Shown piece by piece: positions 37,340 to 46,699 of a stretch of 64,000 bases of DNA. Every line of letters begins with the position of its first letter. The first letter of the stretch is position 1. A program made the translations under genes and the position numbers. The notes beneath the pieces are model-generated. The model ran no database searches and was not told the origin of the DNA. It was given only the letters and a program-made list of their open reading frames with translations. Where the stretch lies: contig BPKM01000001.1 in assembly GCA_026005135.1 (NCBI GenBank), positions 310,001-374,000 on the forward strand, given 5' to 3'. Origin of the DNA: Leptospiraceae bacterium (lineage in GTDB: Bacteria > Spirochaetota > Leptospiria > Leptospirales > Leptonemataceae).

Positions 37340-38438
37340 AATGGTAATAAAATAAAAAAAATGGTTTTACCTGCGATGGAACGGATTTTATTTTTCCTTC
37401 ATGTTCTTTAACAATATTATAACAAATTGTTAAACCTAAACCTGTACCTTTAGAGGTATGCTTAGTAGTTGCAAAGGGTATAAAAATCTTTTTTAATATT
37501 TCTTCAGGGATTCCTCCTGCTTCATCATAAATGATGATTAAAATTTTGTTATTTTGAATTTTAAAGCGAATCCCAATAATCCCTTCTTTATAATCATAAG
37601 CTTGAATAGAATTACGAAATAAATTAAAAAACATTCTTTCTAATTTATCAGCATTACCTAAAATATAAATGGGTTGTGTTTCTTCTATGTCCCATTGAAT
37701 TTTTTTTGATAATACTGGATATAAACGTAAGGTATTTTCTTTTGCTTTATGAATAATTTTTTGCAATTCAAGACGATGTTTTTCTTTTAAGCCTGGTTTA
37801 GATAAATTTAATATATCCGAAACAATATGACTTGCTTTTAATAAATCTTTCTGAATTAATTTTAGACGATATTGTAATTGTTGTTTTTCTTCTTCTTCAA
37901 TATTATAACGACCAATATTAGAAATAAGATTCTGTAAATTTAAAGAAATGCCTGTTAAAGGGTTATTTAGTTCATGTGCAATACCAGATATTAATGTTCC
38001 TAAAGCAGCTAAATTTTCAATTCGAATGATTTCTTCTTGTTTTTCGATTTCTTTTGTTATATCTTCGATAATCTCTATAATTCTTAAACTACCTGTTGCC
38101 AGTAATATAAATGTTAATTTATAAGTTTTTTCTATGTTGTTTTCTTTTATGTTAATGATTTTTTCTATTCTATGATATTTTTTATCTTTAAATTCTACCT
38201 TATCCCATTCATTTATAAGAGGGCAAAAGGGACAAATATTATCTCTATTATGAATTTTTTTATAACAGAGTTCATCTAATACATTTTTATATTCTTTTTC
38301 GTTTAAAAAATTTAGAGCAGTTTCATTTAATCGAATAATTCTATAAATTTGATTAATTGCAAAGATTGCAATAGGTAAAGAATCAAAAATTAATTCCGTT
38401 TCTTTAAAACGTGATTCATATAATCTTAAATAATCCAT
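37299..38438 (-). CDS. PAS-containing sensor histidine kinase
   Basis: 379 residues, soluble. A PAS domain (about 12-120) contains CPFC within a CYKKI/CPFCPL cysteine cluster. HisKA ([16 protein letters not shown], phospho-His near 156) and HATPase_c ([40 protein letters not shown]-like) follow. The last 25 residues look wrong: the neighbouring frame reads [16 protein letters not shown] and stops after a short overlap with the response regulator, which is the usual kinase ending. A one-base indel near 37375-37390 is likely. It phosphorylates the adjacent REC protein. Confidence 0.85.
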   Translation of the reverse strand: MDYLRLYESRFKETELIFDSLPIAIFAINQIYRIIRLNETALNFLNEKEYKNVLDELCYKKIHNRDNICPFCPLINEWDKVEFKDKKYHRIEKIINIKENNIEKTYKLTFILLATGSLRIIEIIEDITKEIEKQEEIIRIENLAALGTLISGIAHELNNPLTGISLNLQNLISNIGRYNIEEEEKQQLQYRLKLIQKDLLKASHIVSDILNLSKPGLKEKHRLELQKIIHKAKENTLRLYPVLSKKIQWDIEETQPIYILGNADKLERMFFNLFRNSIQAYDYKEGIIGIRFKIQNNKILIIIYDEAGGIPEEILKKIFIPFATTKHTSKGTGLGLTICYNIVKEHEGKIKSVPSQVKPFFLFYYHYVWKKYKKNYFSC

Positions 38439-38496
38439 CGTTTTTTGACAAAGAATCTATATAATTTTACAAAGCAAATATTTTTTTAAATATATA

Positions 38497-39655
38497 CAGA
38501 CATTACGCAACTTTAAAGGAAATTTAGAAAAAAATGATTGAATCTATATCTTTTTGTGATAAAATTTTATTTTATGAAAGATCCCTATATTTTTGAGTTA
38601 TTACGAAATTTTATATTAGTATCAAATGATTATATAAACGCTACTACATTATCACTTGTTCTGGATAGGAAAATTAGTCATGATAGAATTACCCGTTTTC
38701 TGAATCAGGAAGAATTAAGTTATAAACAAGTATGGAAATGGGCAAAGCCATATGTCAAAAAAATAAATGAACGAAATGCTGTATTAATTGTTGATGATAC
38801 TATTATAGAAAAACCTTATTCTTCAGAAAATTCTATCGTTGGATATTATTGGAGTAGCACGAAGAATAGAACAGTAAAAGGGATTCAGATGTTAAGTCTT
38901 ACTTATTTAGGAAAACATAATCAACATATTCCCATAGATGTAAGAATTGTAGAAAGAGAAAAATATTTTGATGAGAAAAAAGGAAAAGAGTGTTATAAAA
39001 TTATTAAAAATAAAAATGAACTTTTTAGAGAGATGGTATTAGGAGCAATACAAAAAAACCTCCTATTTTCCTTTATTTTAGGGGATATTTGGTTTGGTTC
39101 ATCTCAAAATATGAATTATACAAAAAAGAAATTAAAAAGGAATTTTATTTTTCCTCTACAACGGGATCGTTTAGTAAGAGAGAAAGGAAGATTTTATGCG
39201 AAATGGGAATGGACACGAATAGGTGATTTACAATTTGAAGATAATGAGGAAAAAATTTTATTTATAAAAGGAGTTAGTTTTCCAGTAAAAGTAATAAAAA
39301 CAAAAAAAAGAAATTCAGATGGAACTGAAAGTGTTCATTATCTTTGTTGTAGTCACTTAGGAGTGTCCAGAGAGAAAATAATCGAAACCTACCAGAAAAG
39401 GTGGGCGATAGAAGAATATCATAAATCTTTAAAGCAAAATTTAAACATAGAAAAATCACCTCAAAAAAAAAGCGTAGTCAGATGAATTTTATCTATGTTG
39501 TAATTGCTGCTTATATTTTTTTGGAAAAGTTAAGAATGCAAATGCATTTAAGTCATTTTAATATTAAAAGGGACTTTTTTATTAAATCATTTCCTATACA
39601 TCTATTAAAATGTTAAAAATTATTATATAATTTATTTACTTTTGCGTAATGTCTG
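38497..39655 (+). mobile_element. insertion sequence with CAGACATTACGCAA inverted repeats
   Basis: Left end CAGACATTACGCAA (38497-38510) and right end TTGCGTAATGTCTG (39642-39655) are perfect 14-bp inverted repeats. TATA flanks both sides and may be the target duplication (A+T-rich context makes this uncertain). Length is 1159 bp with one transposase gene, intact except for a poly-A frame break. Confidence 0.85.
38574..39485 (+). CDS. DDE transposase (IS701/IS4-like), 3' end in another frame
   Basis: 303 residues from ATG 38574. DDE landmarks are LIVDDTIIEKPYS (first Asp), SFILGDIWFGS (second Asp) and the C-terminal YQKRWAIEEYHKSLKQ helix with the catalytic Glu, as in the IS701/IS4 group. 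The frame stops at 39485. In the -1 frame after a run of nine A (about 39463-39471) the protein continues RSQMNFIYVVIAAYIFLEK to a stop at 39614-39616, which is the normal helical C-terminus. Slippage at A9 could produce the full protein; otherwise the copy is damaged. Confidence 0.85.
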   Translation: MKDPYIFELLRNFILVSNDYINATTLSLVLDRKISHDRITRFLNQEELSYKQVWKWAKPYVKKINERNAVLIVDDTIIEKPYSSENSIVGYYWSSTKNRTVKGIQMLSLTYLGKHNQHIPIDVRIVEREKYFDEKKGKECYKIIKNKNELFREMVLGAIQKNLLFSFILGDIWFGSSQNMNYTKKKLKRNFIFPLQRDRLVREKGRFYAKWEWTRIGDLQFEDNEEKILFIKGVSFPVKVIKTKKRNSDGTESVHYLCCSHLGVSREKIIETYQKRWAIEEYHKSLKQNLNIEKSPQKKSVVR

Positions 39656-39717
39656 TATATAAATAGATATATAGTAGTTTTTAATTAAAGAAATTATTTT
39701 ATTAGTATATTGGATTT

Positions 39718-40386
39718 TCATAAGGGAAATTCATAAGAATAAAAAATTTCAATACCTTTTTCTTTTGCATATTCTTCAGTTTCTGGATTGGCAATATTTG
39801 TTACAAAAAGATAAAATTTTTCGCCTTTAAAAAGTTCATTAAATATAAACTGTTTTTTTAAAAATTCATCAATATGTTTTTTCTTTAATTGAGATTTAGC
39901 TTCTCCAATAATCCAGATTTCTTTATTATTTTTTAATCCTTTACCAATAATATTTATTTCTATATTGCGATTTCCTTTATAGGGGAAAAATTTTCTTTTT
40001 AAAGGTTCAATAATTTGTATATTATATTTTTCTTTTAGAATTGCTGGTAATCCTTTATATGCTCTATCTTCTAATAGATAGCCAAAAGAATGGGAAAGTC
40101 CACCTAATTCTTGTCTTGTTTTCTTATGTTCCTGGGCAAGGTTTCTTAATTCTTTAGCTAATTCTTTAACTTCTTGCTCTGTTTGTTTCTGAGCTTCAGC
40201 TAATTCTTCTACACGTTGTTCGGTTCTTTTTTGAGCTTCTGCCAGTTCTTTAACAATTTGTTTTAATTCATTAAAATCACTTACTTTTACTAAATCATTT
40301 AAAACATTAGCATATTCTTCTAAAACTTCTGCTTGTTCTGGGGTAAAGACTTTTCTGATTTTTTGTTTTAACTCTACTAAATTCAT
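39718..40386 (-). CDS. coiled-coil protein with PD-(D/E)XK-like C-terminal domain
   Basis: 222 residues. After an N-terminal helix (residues 1-45) a coiled coil of [14 protein letters not shown]-type 14-residue repeats (about 46-95) leads to a compact domain (about 100-222). That domain contains NIEINIIGKG, IWIIGEAKSQL and KFYLFVTNIANPET, the order D/E, then E-x-K, expected for the restriction-endonuclease-like fold seen in DUF3782-type proteins. Function is unknown; related families are expanded in thermophiles and cyanobacteria. A near-identical but broken second copy lies at 45444-46265. Confidence 0.65.
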   Translation of the reverse strand: MNLVELKQKIRKVFTPEQAEVLEEYANVLNDLVKVSDFNELKQIVKELAEAQKRTEQRVEELAEAQKQTEQEVKELAKELRNLAQEHKKTRQELGGLSHSFGYLLEDRAYKGLPAILKEKYNIQIIEPLKRKFFPYKGNRNIEINIIGKGLKNNKEIWIIGEAKSQLKKKHIDEFLKKQFIFNELFKGEKFYLFVTNIANPETEEYAKEKGIEIFYSYEFPL

Positions 40387-40525
40387 CTTATTATAATATA
40401 TATATTTTTTTTCATTTTTCTAACAAAAAAATTCTGTAAAGATATTTATTTTATACAAAAACTTCCCATTTCATTTTTTTTTAATTCTATTGACGCTGGA
40501 AAAAATAAAAAAATGATTTTAACTA

Positions 40526-41557
40526 ATGCAATTTAAAACAATAGAAGATTTAACTAAAGCACTAAAACAATATTCTGTTGAACAACCTCTGGTAGTTATT
40601 ATTGATGGGAAAGATGTTTCTTTATTTCAATTTTTATCTCAGTATGTAGAAAAACAAATTTTTAAAAATATACCAGTAGAAATATCAATTTTAACTGGCG
40701 AGCAGGAAGATTTTAGTTTTTTTGTAAATGATTTATTTAATTTTTCTTTATTTATTCCCTATAGACTTTATATTATTAGACAGGGACAAATTGTTTTTAA
40801 AAATTTAAAATCATTTGTAATCCAAGAAATGCCTCCAAAAACCTGGTTGCTAATTGAGTACGAAGGTAATTTTCCTAATAAAATATTAAAATTACCAGAT
40901 AATCAAATTTTTCATTTAGAAACAAAATTACTTTACGAAAATCAAATAGATTCATTTATACACCAATATGCAAAAAAGTATAAATTGATTTTTTCAGAAG
41001 AAGCTATAACAGAAATGAAGATGTTATTCCCTCCAAAAGAATCCATTATTAGAACAGCTATTATGAATATTGCTCAGACTCTTACTAAAAAAGAACAAAA
41101 TCAAGAATATTATGTTTCTTATGAAGATATAAGAAAAGTTTTTTATCCTTCTGCTGGCTGGGATATATTTAAAATTATAGAAGCTATTTTTAATAAAGAT
41201 TTACAAACATTTTTAATAGAAATAGAAAAATATAATCCTCCAGAAGATAATTATTATACATTATTAAAAAATTTATTAAATAAAACAGATGAATTAAGAA
41301 AATATATTATAGCAAAACGTTTAAATTTTTCGCAAAAAGAAATTTTACAATATATTCAAGCTGATAAAAAGCCACCTTTTATTCAAAAAAAAATAATGCA
41401 ACAATTAGAAAGGATTTATCGCTATTATACCTTAGATAAATTGCAAAATATATATCGTCTTCTTGTTGAAATATCTTTTGGTTTTAGACAAAATATCGAT
41501 GAACAATATAAAAAAACGATATTTACAAAAAGAATTATTGAAGTATTTTTTTCTTAA
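40526..41557 (+). CDS. holA: probable DNA polymerase III delta subunit
   Basis: 343 residues, the normal HolA length. The pattern fits the clamp-loader delta subunit: VVIIDGKDVSLFQF at the start, a middle with the VSYEDIRKVFYPSAGWDIFKIIEAIFNKD stretch and an LLKNLLNKTDELRKY helix. Conservation is weak, as is usual for delta, and no Walker motif is expected. It opens the beta-clamp as part of the loader complex. A TTGACG box lies about 35 nt upstream of the ATG. Confidence 0.55.
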   Translation: MQFKTIEDLTKALKQYSVEQPLVVIIDGKDVSLFQFLSQYVEKQIFKNIPVEISILTGEQEDFSFFVNDLFNFSLFIPYRLYIIRQGQIVFKNLKSFVIQEMPPKTWLLIEYEGNFPNKILKLPDNQIFHLETKLLYENQIDSFIHQYAKKYKLIFSEEAITEMKMLFPPKESIIRTAIMNIAQTLTKKEQNQEYYVSYEDIRKVFYPSAGWDIFKIIEAIFNKDLQTFLIEIEKYNPPEDNYYTLLKNLLNKTDELRKYIIAKRLNFSQKEILQYIQADKKPPFIQKKIMQQLERIYRYYTLDKLQNIYRLLVEISFGFRQNIDEQYKKTIFTKRIIEVFFS

Positions 41558-41600
41558 TAGAAGATTTAAAATCATATTAATAAAAAGGAATTGAAAATAT

Positions 41601-43457
41601 ATGTTAAAAGAAAGTTTATCAGAAGAATATCTTCTTACTATTAAAAATAGAATTATACAAATAAAACCCTATTTAAAAGAGTTTATTACTCTATGGGAAA
41701 ATTTGAATGATTCTATAGCACCTTATCCTGCAAAAAAGAGCGGATATTTTTTAAATTATCAGGGAAAAAAACTTTGTTCTTCTATAGATCCTGTTCAGGA
41801 AGCTAAAAGAATTTTTGAACATTATAAAACTTCAAATAAAATTTTGTTTTTATTAGGGGCAGGGAATCCTTATCTTATTCCTAATTTATTACTTATTCGA
41901 AATAACAATCAAATTACTATTTTAATAGAAAATAATTTAGAATTATTAGCATTTTATTGGAAAACCAATCCCGATTTCCATCAATATTTATTAACACCAA
42001 ATTGTCATTTTTTTTGTTCTAAGAATTTGTTTTATTTATGGAATTATCTGAATAGTTTAAAAATAGAAAAGTTGCAGGGTCATATAATTTTTAAACATTT
42101 ACCTTCTATACAAAGAGAAAAAGAATTTTATCAAATAATCGAAGAAAAAATTCATATTTTATTTAAAAGTAATTTTTCCAGTCTATTAACAAAATTTGAA
42201 TTTGAAACGTTATGGTTTAATAATATTATTACTAATTCTTCTTTTTTAAGTAAAACTAATTATATAAATCGTTTAAATTATTATAAAGATTTCTTTTCTG
42301 GTATACCTTTTGTTATTATAGGTGCTGGACCATCACTTAAATATAGTTTTGATATTTTAAAAATTTTACAAAAAAAAGCATTTCTTTTTTCCACAGATAC
42401 TGCTTTAAAACCATTATTAAAAATGGGAATTCAACCGGATGCTGTTCATATTTTAGATGCTCAAATTCATACATATTTTCATTTAAGAGGGGTAAATGTG
42501 AAAAATATTGTAATTTTTGCAGATTTAGTTATCCATCCCTTTATATTAAAAACTATTCATCCACTTGGCTGGATATTTTCTTCAACAATTCGTTATCATA
42601 TCAATCACGAAGGGAAGATACAAATAGAAAAAACAAAAGGCATTGTTTTATTAGAACAAATACTTGGAGAAATACAGGGTATTCAATCTGGTGGTTCTGT
42701 TTCTACATCTGCTTTCGAAATTGCCCGTTATTTAGGAGCGAAACATATATTTTTAATAGGAATGGATTTATGCTGGACCAATCGGCAATTACATTGCGTA
42801 GATACCCATCATTACGAAAAATGGTATACAATTATTAATCGGATTAATACCTTAGAGAATATCAATGAAAATATTTTTCAGAAACGTATTAAAGTACCTG
42901 TAAAAGGAATAAGAAAAGCATTAAATTATGGTGATCATGTTTTGAATTTATATAAAAGCTGGTTCGAAGAGACAGCTCTGGAATTAAAAGAAATCAATCC
43001 AGAATATAAAATTTATAATCTAACTTATGATGGATCATATATAGAAAATATGGATTCTATTTCTATAAAAGAGATACAGGAACTTCCCGATTTAGATAAA
43101 AAACGAATTTATGAATTTAAAAATCGTATTAAAAATCAACATTATATTTTGCAGCAACATAAGGAAATTTTAAAATTAATAAAACATATCAATACTTTAG
43201 TTTATGATTTTAAAAATACAGATCATTTAGAAAAAAAAGAATTATTTTATAATAAATTTAAAAATTTATGTAATCAATATATAGATTTAGATGTTTTTAT
43301 CCATAGGGTAGATACATATATAGAAAGAAATAAAGAAAAACTAACAGAAGAACGTATAATTCATTTACGATATGAGAATTTAATGAAAGAACTAAAACGT
43401 TTTTTAAAACATTATATTTCTTTTAATACTTCTCTTATCCATTCGGATGTATTCTGA
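41601..43457 (+). CDS. Maf/DUF115 family motility-associated glycosyltransferase
   Basis: 618 residues. The DUF115 core is clear: PFVIIGAGPSLKYSFDIL (about 234-251), FSTDTALKPLLKMGIQPD, GGSVSTSAFEIARYLGAKHIFLIGMDL. In Campylobacter, Helicobacter and Clostridium relatives these proteins add nonulosonic acids to flagellin; in spirochaetes a role in flagellar or surface glycosylation is plausible but unproved. Shine-Dalgarno AAAAGGA lies upstream of the ATG. The last 46 bp overlap ruvA on the other strand. Confidence 0.8.
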   Translation: MLKESLSEEYLLTIKNRIIQIKPYLKEFITLWENLNDSIAPYPAKKSGYFLNYQGKKLCSSIDPVQEAKRIFEHYKTSNKILFLLGAGNPYLIPNLLLIRNNNQITILIENNLELLAFYWKTNPDFHQYLLTPNCHFFCSKNLFYLWNYLNSLKIEKLQGHIIFKHLPSIQREKEFYQIIEEKIHILFKSNFSSLLTKFEFETLWFNNIITNSSFLSKTNYINRLNYYKDFFSGIPFVIIGAGPSLKYSFDILKILQKKAFLFSTDTALKPLLKMGIQPDAVHILDAQIHTYFHLRGVNVKNIVIFADLVIHPFILKTIHPLGWIFSSTIRYHINHEGKIQIEKTKGIVLLEQILGEIQGIQSGGSVSTSAFEIARYLGAKHIFLIGMDLCWTNRQLHCVDTHHYEKWYTIINRINTLENINENIFQKRIKVPVKGIRKALNYGDHVLNLYKSWFEETALELKEINPEYKIYNLTYDGSYIENMDSISIKEIQELPDLDKKRIYEFKNRIKNQHYILQQHKEILKLIKHINTLVYDFKNTDHLEKKELFYNKFKNLCNQYIDLDVFIHRVDTYIERNKEKLTEERIIHLRYENLMKELKRFLKHYISFNTSLIHSDVF

Positions 43458-44023
43458 GGTAATTTTTTTCGGTTATTTTTGATTTTTTCTATGGTTTCTA
43501 AGACTTTTTTTTCATTATATCCAAGATATTTCATACCCTGTATAACCTCTTCGATTATATCTATACTGAAATCTGTTTCGATTTTTTTACCAGAAAATTC
43601 TAATAATTTTAAAAATATTTTCTTTTTTCGTTTTACTTCGAATATTAATTCTTCCGCTGTTGTTTTTCCAATACGAGGTATCTTGATTAAAGAAGAAATA
43701 TCATTATTTTCGCAAATTGTGATTAATTGTTCTGTATTTAAATGAGATAATATACTAAGTCCTAAGGAGGGTCCAATACCTTTTAATGTTATGATGGTTC
43801 GGAATAATTCTCTCTGAGAAAAATCTAAAAAACCATATAATTTTTGTTCTTCTCCAGAAAAATGATGATAGATATAAACTTCATAGATTTTGTTTTTTCT
43901 TTGTTTCTGAAAAAATTCTATTACATTCAATGGCACATAGACTTCGAATTCTATAAAGCCAGTATCAATAAATATGGATTGAATGCCAGTTCTTGTAATA
44001 TGACCTTTTAATTTCGAAATCAT
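43412..44023 (-). CDS. ruvA: Holliday junction branch migration protein RuvA
   Basis: 203 residues. Domain I (ISKLKGHITR and FIEFEVYVP), the HhH motifs of domain II (TLKGIGPSLGLSIL and IPRIGKTTAEELI) and the C-terminal RuvB-binding domain (VIQGMKYLGYNEKKV) are all present. RuvA tetramers clamp the four-way junction for RuvB. The order yebC-ruvC-ruvA with 4-nt overlaps shows a tight operon; ruvB is not in the window. Confidence 0.9.
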   Translation of the reverse strand: MISKLKGHITRTGIQSIFIDTGFIEFEVYVPLNVIEFFQKQRKNKIYEVYIYHHFSGEEQKLYGFLDFSQRELFRTIITLKGIGPSLGLSILSHLNTEQLITICENNDISSLIKIPRIGKTTAEELIFEVKRKKKIFLKLLEFSGKKIETDFSIDIIEEVIQGMKYLGYNEKKVLETIEKIKNNRKKLPQNTSEWIREVLKEI

Positions 44024-44529
44024 TTTAATATCATTTCTTTACCTGTTAGAGCAATAGCAATGGCATCATAAACATCATCTGTAAATTCTTTTTTATGTTC
44101 GATTTTATACATATGTTGTAAGGTATTTTTTATATCATTTTTACGGGCTTTTCCACTTCCTGTAATTGCTTTTTTTATTGTAGAAGGAGCAATTTCTACA
44201 ACTGCCAGATCATATTTACCTGCCAATGCCAATAATACGCCGCGTGCCTGTAAGATTTCTATTAGTTTAGATTCTATTTTTTTGGAAGCAATAATTTTTT
44301 CTATAGCTAAGATTTTAATATGATGTTCTTGAATGATTGTTTCGATTTGATTTTGTAAAAGATATAGTCGTGTTTGTATTTTATTCGTAGAGGAAGTAAT
44401 AATAATTCCGGGAATAATAATTAAATCATTTAATGGATTAACAATACACCAACCTGTTCTTTCTAAGCCGGGATCAATACCTAAGAGATTATAAGATTCG
44501 ATAGTATGTTCTGAGGATTTTTTTTTCAT
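44020..44529 (-). CDS. ruvC: Holliday junction resolvase RuvC
   Basis: 169 residues. The acidic catalytic residues are visible: LLGIDPGLERTGW (Asp near 18), AIEKIIASKK (Glu), and the C-terminal DDVYDAIAIAL pair. The SGKARKNDI loop and IAPSTIKKAITG are standard. The first 10 residues are an extra Lys/Ser-rich tail. Start ATG overlaps the yebC stop (ATGA), so translation is coupled. Confidence 0.93.
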   Translation of the reverse strand: MKKKSSEHTIESYNLLGIDPGLERTGWCIVNPLNDLIIIPGIIITSSTNKIQTRLYLLQNQIETIIQEHHIKILAIEKIIASKKIESKLIEILQARGVLLALAGKYDLAVVEIAPSTIKKAITGSGKARKNDIKNTLQHMYKIEHKKEFTDDVYDAIAIALTGKEMILK

Positions 44530-45278
44530 TGTAAGGCTTCTTCTAATTCTTTTGTTAATTGCATATTATGATAAACTGCCTGAACATCATCATGATTTTC
44601 TAATGTTTCGATTAATTTTAGATTTTTTTGAGCTTTTTCTACGTCTACAATTACTTCTGTTCCTTCTAAGGGTAAAAATCGAATTCCAGATTCTTCTATG
44701 GGTATATTTAGAGATTGAATTGCTTCGTTTACTTGAGAAAAATCTTTTGGATCTGTAATAATTTCGTAGTAATCGTCTTCTGTTTTTATATCTTCTGCAC
44801 CATTTTCTATAGCAATTTCGAAAATTTTTTCTTCTTCGATTGCATCTTTTTTTATAAGAATTTGACCTTTTCTTTCGAAAAATTTCAGAACAGAATTAGG
44901 GGTAGACATATTTGCTCCAGCTTTATTTAAAATACTTTTAATTTCTGGTGTTGTTCTGGTTTTTTTATCTGTTAGAACTTCTATTAAAATACCTACGCCA
45001 CCTGGTCCAAATGCTTCGTATAAAACTTCTTCGTAATTTTGTCCTTCTAATTCTCCTGCACCTTTTTTAATTGCTTTTTCTATATTATCAGATGGCATAT
45101 TTGATGCTCTTGCTTTAGAAATAGCAATACGAAGACGTGGATTTGCATCTGGATCGGGACCTCCTAATTTAGCAGCAATCATTATTTCTCTTGATAATTT
45201 TGCAAAAAGCTGTCCTCTTTTTTTATCCGCACTTTCTTTTTTATGTTTGATATTTGCCCATTTAGAATGTCCAGCCAT
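44526..45278 (-). CDS. yebC: YebC/PmpR family transcription/translation regulator
   Basis: 250 residues, full length. It begins AGHSKWANIKHKKESADKKR, followed by LGGPDPDANPRLR and EALGPGGVG-like YEAFGPGGVGILIE, all diagnostic. YebC1-type proteins aid translation of polyproline stretches and were long annotated as regulators. First gene of yebC-ruvC-ruvA. Confidence 0.95.
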   Translation of the reverse strand: MAGHSKWANIKHKKESADKKRGQLFAKLSREIMIAAKLGGPDPDANPRLRIAISKARASNMPSDNIEKAIKKGAGELEGQNYEEVLYEAFGPGGVGILIEVLTDKKTRTTPEIKSILNKAGANMSTPNSVLKFFERKGQILIKKDAIEEEKIFEIAIENGAEDIKTEDDYYEIITDPKDFSQVNEAIQSLNIPIEESGIRFLPLEGTEVIVDVEKAQKNLKLIETLENHDDVQAVYHNMQLTKELEEALQ

Positions 45279-45443
45279 AAAGACATAAAATCGACTCTAT
45301 ATAAAGAATCAAATAGAATTTTAATTTCACTAAGCTGTATTTTTACTGATTTTACTTGTTTTTATTTAGTAATTATAGATGACTATTTTAAGGCAAACAT
45401 AAACTCAGAATATATTCACAAAAATCTTAAATGTTCCCTAATT

Positions 45444-46265
45444 TCATAAAGGAAATTCATAAGAATAAAAAATTTCAATACCTTTTTCTTTTGCATATTC
45501 TTCAGTTTCTGGATTGGCAATATTTGTTACAAAAAGATAAAATTTTTCGCCTTTAAAAAGTTCATTAAATATAAACTGTTTTTTTAAAAATTCATCAATA
45601 TGTTTTTTCTTTAATTGAGATTTTGCTTCTCCAATAATCCAGATTTCTTTATTATTTTTTAATCCTTTACCAATAATATTTATTTCTATATTGCGATTTC
45701 CTTTATAGGGGAAAAATTTTCTTTTTAAAGGTTCAATAATTTGTATATTATATTTTTCTTTTAGAATTGCTGGTAATCCTTTATATGCTCTATCTTCTAA
45801 TAGATAGCCAAAAGAATGGGAAAGTCCACCTAATTCTTGTCTTGTTTTCTTATGTTCCTGGACAAGGTTTCTTAATTCTTTAGCTAATGCTTTAACTTCT
45901 AATGCTCTGTTTGTTTCTGAGCTTCAGCTAATTCTTTTTGAGATTCAGCCAGTTCTTCTAAACGTTGTTCGGTTCTTTTTTGTGCTTCAGCTAATTCTTC
46001 TACACGTTGTTCTGTTCTTTTTTGAGCTTCAGCTAATTCTTCTACACGTTGTTCTGTTCTTTTTTGGGCTTCAGCTAATTCTTCTACACGTTGTTCGGTT
46101 CTTTTTTGACCTGCTTCAGCCAGCTTCTTTAACAATTTGTTTTAATTCATTAAAATCACTTACTTTTACTAAGTCATTTAAAACATTAGCATATTCTTCT
46201 AAAACTTCTGCTTGTTCTGGGGTAAAAACTTTTCTAATTTTTTGTTTTAATTCTGTAAGTGTCAT
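45444..46265 (-). pseudogene. decayed second copy of the coiled-coil PD-(D/E)XK-like gene
   Basis: DNA-level duplicate of 39718-40386. The N-terminal ~47 codons and the C-terminal ~150 codons are nearly identical and in one frame. Between them the coiled-coil section is shifted: an extra G near 46127 leads to a TGA, and a second 2-nt insertion near 45898 restores the frame after a TAG. The middle frame (45899-46135) encodes five or so [14 protein letters not shown] units, more than the intact copy, so the 42-bp repeat expanded here. As written, no full protein can be made. Confidence 0.85.
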
Positions 46266-46351
46266 ATTATTATATATAATATATAATTTTTAAAAAAGAT
46301 CACAAGAAAAATTTGCTGAAGAACAAAAATTTTTCTATTTTTTTAGAATTT

Positions 46352-46514
46352 GGACTTTGTTGTATAAAAGCTAATTTTTTGCAGTTTTTAAAAATATTTA
46401 CTAATAATGTTAGAAAATTTTTTGTAATTTGTAAAAAGTAATTAAATTTTTAAATATATTTTAGTTATATTTGAAAAAAATTTCGCTTTAAAATGGGAGT
46501 TATACAAAAAAGCC
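46352..46514 (+). repeat. MITE-like repeat, copy 4
   Basis: 163 bp. Left end GGACTTTGTTGTATAAAAGC, internal AAATTTTTAAATATATTTTA shared with copy 2, and right end AAAATGGGAGTTATACAAAA followed by AGCC. The ends are imperfect inverted repeats of the GGCTTTGTTGCATAA type. It lies just upstream of the IS4 element. Confidence 0.6.
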
Positions 46515-46699
46515 CCTTACATTTTTTTTGAATAAATATTATAAAAAAAATTTTTTAATAGAATCAATAAAAATTTTTACATTTCTGAAATTATCCCAAG
46601 AAATAGGACATTTTTTAATTGTACAAAAAAAGTCCTCCTTCAATCTGTAATTTATCATTAATTTTTTATTTAATAACCAGACTGAAGGAGGAAGCAATT

